This document shows positions 60,680 through 64,000 of a stretch of DNA of 64,000 nt, one piece after another. How positions within the stretch are numbered: the first letter of the stretch is position 1; the number at the start of each line of letters is the position of its first letter. The notes under the pieces were generated by a model. The model was not told the origin of the DNA, did no database searches, and worked only from the letters and a program-made list of their open reading frames with translations. A program made the position numbers and the translations under genes. This stretch comes from Methylotenera_A sp049687015 (GTDB lineage Bacteria > Pseudomonadota > Gammaproteobacteria > Burkholderiales > Methylophilaceae). The stretch lies in the NCBI GenBank assembly GCA_049687015.1, contig JBAVIP010000040.1, positions 1 through 64,000 on the forward strand. Direction: 5' to 3'.

Positions 60680-60781
60680 GTGCTTTTCAAAATAGGCAAT
60701 GGCTAGAAAGGTGAGCGCAGACAGTACAATTAGTACGGCAAGCGCAACCTGACAACGCCAGTGCGTATTTTCAAAAGCACT
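60679..60781. repeat. 103-bp imperfect palindrome after the GntR gene
   Basis: Arms AGTGCTTTTCAAAATA (60679-60694) and TATTTTCAAAAGCACT (60766-60781) pair 15 of 16. Further in, GCA/TGGC, AGGT/ACCT, GCGC/GCGC and GTAC/GTAC blocks match symmetrically around the centre AATTA (60728-60732). No ORF. It could form a cruciform, or a long RNA hairpin acting as terminator or 3' stabiliser. Confidence 0.7.
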
Positions 60782-60820
60782 TTAAGGGTTAGATATTGCT
60801 GTGTAAATTAAGGTATAAAA

Positions 60821-62017
60821 ATGGATGACTTAAAAAAACGCGCACTCGATTATCATCAATTCCCCATTCCCGGTAAATTGAGCGTGGAGCCGTCCAAGCC
60901 GTGCGCAACACAGGATGATTTGTCGCTGGCCTACACGCCTGGCGTAGCGGAGCCGGTGCGTGAAATTCATGCCGACCCAGCCAATGCCTACAAATATACC
61001 AACAAAGGTAATTTGGTCGCAGTGATTACCGATGGTACCGCCGTTTTGGGATTGGGTAATATGGGTGCGCTGGCTAGCAAACCGGTGATGGAGGGGAAAG
61101 CCGTATTGTTCAAGCGCTTTGCGGGAATTGATGTGTTTGATATTGAAATCAATGCAGCTACGCCTGACGAGTTTATTCAAACCGTAGTGAATATTGCGCC
61201 TACATTTGGCGGTATAAATCTGGAAGATATCGCAGCGCCGCATTGCTTTTACATTGAAAACGAGCTTAAAAAGCGCCTCGATATTCCCGTGTTTCATGAT
61301 GATCAGCATGGCACCGCCGTCATAGTGGCGGCTGCACTATTAAATGCGCTCGAGTTGCAAGGCAAAACCTTGCCAATCGCAAAAATCGTGTTTCTGGGCG
61401 CGGGCGCGGCGGGGTGTTCATGCGCGAAATTGCTCAAATTGATGGGTGCAACCAATATTACAATGGTAGATAAAACAGGTGTAATCGATACTTCTCGCGC
61501 GGATTTACATGACAATAATCGTGAATTAGCCATCGCTCCTGGAGATGCTAAAACATTAGCTGACGTGATGCCTGATTGTGATGTATTTATTGGCGTTTCG
61601 GCCAAAAATGCGCTGGATGCAACGCTGATTAAAAGCATGGCAAAAAATCCGATTATATTTGCGCTGGCGAACCCGGATCCGGAAGTGTTGCCGAGCGTAG
61701 CGCATGCAATTCGCGATGACATTTTAATGGCGACCGGACGCAGTGATTTCCCGAATCAAGTGAATAACGCGCTGTGTTTTCCATATCTGTTCCGTGGCGC
61801 GCTGGATGCCAAAGCTACAAAGATCACGGAAAAAATGAAAATCGCCGCTGCGCATGCTTTGAGCGAACTGGCGCGTGAACCGGTGCCTGTTGACGTTTTG
61901 CAGGCATACAATCTGCAGGCGCTTGAATTCGGAAAAAATTATATTATTCCAAAACCCTTCGATAAACGTTTATTGGCGCGAGTTTCGGGAGCGGTCGCAA
62001 TCGCCGCAATGGAATAA
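60821..62017 (+). CDS. NAD(P)-dependent malic enzyme, short form
   Basis: 398 residues. Malic-enzyme fold: LSLAYTPGVAEPVREI, FKRFAGIDVFDIEINA, GGINLEDIAAPHCFYIENELK, FHDDQHGTAVI, and the Rossmann motif VFLGAGAAGCSCAKLL. It lacks the phosphotransacetylase-like C-terminal domain of E. coli MaeB. Decarboxylates malate to pyruvate. GGT near the start and AAGG 8 nt upstream support ATG 60821. sdhC starts 14 nt after its stop. Confidence 0.94.
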   Translation: MDDLKKRALDYHQFPIPGKLSVEPSKPCATQDDLSLAYTPGVAEPVREIHADPANAYKYTNKGNLVAVITDGTAVLGLGNMGALASKPVMEGKAVLFKRFAGIDVFDIEINAATPDEFIQTVVNIAPTFGGINLEDIAAPHCFYIENELKKRLDIPVFHDDQHGTAVIVAAALLNALELQGKTLPIAKIVFLGAGAAGCSCAKLLKLMGATNITMVDKTGVIDTSRADLHDNNRELAIAPGDAKTLADVMPDCDVFIGVSAKNALDATLIKSMAKNPIIFALANPDPEVLPSVAHAIRDDILMATGRSDFPNQVNNALCFPYLFRGALDAKATKITEKMKIAAAHALSELAREPVPVDVLQAYNLQALEFGKNYIIPKPFDKRLLARVSGAVAIAAME

Positions 62018-62031
62018 GAAGAGCTAGAATC

Positions 62032-62418
62032 ATGCAAAAAAAAACAGTCAGAAATCGCCCCAAGAACCTGAATCTGTTCACTATCCGCTTGCCGATTAAC
62101 GCAGTGGTGTCCATCCTGCATCGCGTTTCCGGCGTGGCGTTGTTTTTAATGTTGCCGTTCATTTTGCTGGCATTTCAGCGTTCCGTAAGTTCACAAAATA
62201 CTTATACGGCGTTAGTAGAGTTATTGAATAGCAGGTTTATAAAACTTGTGCTTATCGGCTTAGCCTGGGCTTTTTTTCATCATTTTTTCGCAGGAATTCG
62301 CCACTTGCTACAAGACGTGCACTGGATGACGACGTTACAGAAAGCACGATTTTCTGGCCGCGTGGTGCTTTGGATGGTAGGGTTTGCAGTGGCTATTTTT
62401 GTTTTTGTGGTTTGGTAG
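62032..62418 (+). CDS. sdhC: succinate dehydrogenase cytochrome b556 subunit
   Basis: 128 residues with three helices. NAVVSILHRVSGVALFLMLP and FHHFFAGIRHLLQDVHW are the SdhC signatures; the His in HHFFAGIRH is a heme b ligand. Membrane anchor of complex II. Short gap to malic enzyme upstream and 6 nt to sdhD. Confidence 0.94.
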   Translation: MQKKTVRNRPKNLNLFTIRLPINAVVSILHRVSGVALFLMLPFILLAFQRSVSSQNTYTALVELLNSRFIKLVLIGLAWAFFHHFFAGIRHLLQDVHWMTTLQKARFSGRVVLWMVGFAVAIFVFVVW

Positions 62419-62424
62419 TTTTGT

Positions 62425-62772
62425 ATGTTGATTCAATTGCTTACTGATAAATACCCTGGCATGCGCCTATGGCTGTCGCAGCGTTTAACCGCAGTCATCA
62501 TGGCTATTTATGTGTTGTTTTTCATGGCCAGGCTCGTCGTTCAGCAGCCGGCAGGCTATGAGGCATGGCATGCATTTGTATCGCCAGGCTGGTTTAGATT
62601 AATAACGTTTTTATTTTTTATATGCCTGTTTTCGCACGCGTGGTTGGGCGTGCGCGATGTGCTACGGGATTATATTTTTAATCCAAATCTAAGAAATTAT
62701 CTGCAAACAATCGTAGATGTTTTGCTAGTGGTTTATTTGGTATGGGTTTCAATTATTTTATGGAATATCTAA
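62425..62772 (+). CDS. sdhD: succinate dehydrogenase hydrophobic membrane anchor subunit
   Basis: 115 residues, three helices. MRLWLSQRLTAVIMAIYVLFF at the N-terminus and FSHAWLGVRDVLRDYI with the second heme ligand His are typical SdhD. It is followed by a 147-bp gap before sdhA, longer than usual. Confidence 0.92.
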   Translation: MLIQLLTDKYPGMRLWLSQRLTAVIMAIYVLFFMARLVVQQPAGYEAWHAFVSPGWFRLITFLFFICLFSHAWLGVRDVLRDYIFNPNLRNYLQTIVDVLLVVYLVWVSIILWNI

Positions 62773-62919
62773 ATTCAAATATCGTCACAATACTTTGTTG
62801 CTCACTAAAAAAATATCGTTATATATAAAACATATACCGCCTCAATTTTTTTAGCTCGCGCCTTGTCTTGCTTAGATATTTGAATTTATAAGTTTATTTG
62901 AACGAACAGAAAAGAATTT

Positions 62920-64000
62920 ATGTTACAAACACATCAATTTGATGCAGTCATTATCGGTGGAGGCGGTGCGGGTTTGCGCGCGTCGCTGCAATTGGCGCAG
63001 ACGGGCGTCAAGGTGGCAGTGCTGTCCAAGGTGTTTCCTACCCGCTCGCACACGGTAGCGGCACAAGGCGGTATCGCGGCGGCGCTAGGCAACGTGGCTG
63101 AGGATAAATGGCTGTGGCACATGTACGACACCATCAAAGGTTCGGACTTTTTGGGTGACCAAGATGCGATTGAGTTTATGTGCAAAAACGCTGCGAAAGC
63201 GATCATTGAGCTGGAACATTTTGGCATGCCGTTTGACCGGCTGGAAAGTGGAAAAATTTTCCAGCGCCCGTTTGGCGGCATGACGCAGAATTTCGGCGAA
63301 ACGCCCATTTCCCGGACTTGCGCGGTGGCCGATAGAACCGGCCACGCCATGCTGCACACCCTTTATCAGCGCAATATACAGGCCAATACGCAGTTTTTTG
63401 TCGAGTGGTTTGCACTCGATTTGATTCGAGATGCAGACGGCGATGTGCTGGGGGTGATCGCGCTGGAAATCGAAACGGGCGAGATTCATATTTTCCATGC
63501 TAAAACCACGCTGCTTGCCACAGGCGGCGCGGGGCGTATCTTTCAGGCCAGTACCAATGCGTTTATTAACACGGGAGATGGCCTGGGCATGGCGGCGCGT
63601 GCAGGGTTGCCCTTGCAGGACATGGAATTCTGGCAATTTCACCCCACAGGTGTGCTGCATGCGGGTGTGCTGATTACCGAGGGCGTGCGTGGCGAAGGCG
63701 GTTATCTGGTGAATTCTGAGGGCGAGCGCTTTATGGAGCGCTATGCACCACATGCCAAGGATCTGGCCAGCCGCGATGTGATTGCGCGTGCTTCGGCAAC
63801 CGAGATTAAAGAAGGGCGCGGCGTTGGTAAAAATAAAGACGCGGTGTATCTGAAGCTGGATCATCTAGGCGAAGAGCTGATAAACAAGCGGCTTCCTGGC
63901 ATACGCGAAATTGCCAAAACCTTTGCCAATGTTGACCCGATTCACGACCCAATTCCCGTGGTGCCAACTGCGCACTATATGATGGGCGGCATCCCGACCA
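62920..64000 (+). CDS. sdhA: succinate dehydrogenase flavoprotein subunit (partial, runs off window)
   Basis: The first 360 residues are present and intact. FAD Rossmann IIGGGGAGLRASLQLA, FPTRSHTVAAQGGIAAALG with the covalent-flavin His44, GDQDAIEFMCKNA and MTQNFGETPISRTC. The end (PTAHYMMGGI) is near the active site. Oxidises succinate to fumarate. The ATG at 62920 has no strong Shine-Dalgarno (ACAGAAAAGAATT upstream). sdhB is expected just to the right. Confidence 0.97.
   Translation, partial: MLQTHQFDAVIIGGGGAGLRASLQLAQTGVKVAVLSKVFPTRSHTVAAQGGIAAALGNVAEDKWLWHMYDTIKGSDFLGDQDAIEFMCKNAAKAIIELEHFGMPFDRLESGKIFQRPFGGMTQNFGETPISRTCAVADRTGHAMLHTLYQRNIQANTQFFVEWFALDLIRDADGDVLGVIALEIETGEIHIFHAKTTLLATGGAGRIFQASTNAFINTGDGLGMAARAGLPLQDMEFWQFHPTGVLHAGVLITEGVRGEGGYLVNSEGERFMERYAPHAKDLASRDVIARASATEIKEGRGVGKNKDAVYLKLDHLGEELINKRLPGIREIAKTFANVDPIHDPIPVVPTAHYMMGGIPT

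Noticed and set aside
63085..63864. 259-codon open frame antisense to sdhA
   Set aside because: Lies wholly inside the conserved SdhA coding region, with no start signals or recognisable domain.

Overview
The window looks like chromosomal DNA of a free-living Gram-negative betaproteobacterium, most likely a member of the Methylophilaceae (Methylotenera-like). This is an inference. It rests on gene order (birA-coaX-SPOR, surE-pcm-nlpD, aceE/aceF/lipoyl-E3, a recJ neighbour of betaproteobacterial type, and a methylcitrate cluster beside malic enzyme and sdh) and on moderate GC content. No methylotrophy gene lies in the window, so the assignment is not proven. Most of the DNA is ordinary housekeeping sequence. 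No prophage, insertion sequence, CRISPR array or tRNA was seen.

Layout. 1-190: 5S rRNA and its terminator, the end of an rRNA operon. 0.3-10 kb: a secreted 9-residue-repeat protein, a Y-family DNA polymerase, a glycine-zipper protein, msrA, a MacAB-like export operon running into corA, and cysK. 9.8-11 kb: an AT-rich HicA/HicB-type toxin-antitoxin module with a third small gene. 11-16 kb: glnS, birA-coaX-SPOR and a lipoprotein. 16-31.5 kb: the pyruvate dehydrogenase genes (lpdA ... aceF, aceE), split by an oppositely oriented alpha-2-macroglobulin/pbpC pair and a lone zinc-ribbon/Card1-like nuclease gene. 31.7-37 kb: an M17 aminopeptidase, then a sulfur locus (Crp/Fnr regulator, TauE exporter, DUF442 protein, ArsR/BigR-like repressor). 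That locus holds a frameshift and the decayed remains of a persulfide dioxygenase. 37-46 kb: envelope proteins, recJ, a BI-1 family protein, tadA, pirin, YceI, an old-yellow-enzyme/nitroreductase pair and an atypical thioredoxin. 46-53 kb: surE-pcm-nlpD without rpoS, a tightly overlapped NYN/wrbA/HugZ/DUF2069 operon, and purB.

53-64 kb is a carbon-metabolism island. A minus-strand operon encodes a small CoA-ester lyase, a mesaconyl-CoA-hydratase-like MaoC protein, a larger CoA-ester lyase, PrpB, PrpC and PrpD. It is read from a consensus sigma-70 promoter and faces a GntR/UTRA regulator across a palindromic operator candidate. Malic enzyme and sdhCDA follow on the plus strand; sdhA runs off the end. 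Together these could turn C5-CoA units or propionyl-CoA plus oxaloacetate into pyruvate and succinate, with succinate dehydrogenase and malic enzyme completing the route.

Most interesting items: the persulfide dioxygenase remnant with the frameshifted BigR-like gene and a perfect inverted repeat between them; the standalone zinc-ribbon Card1-like nuclease; the perfectly phased 14 x 9-residue repeat protein; the combined prp/mch/mcl operon; and two large imperfect palindromes of 103 and 117 bp in or beside that operon.
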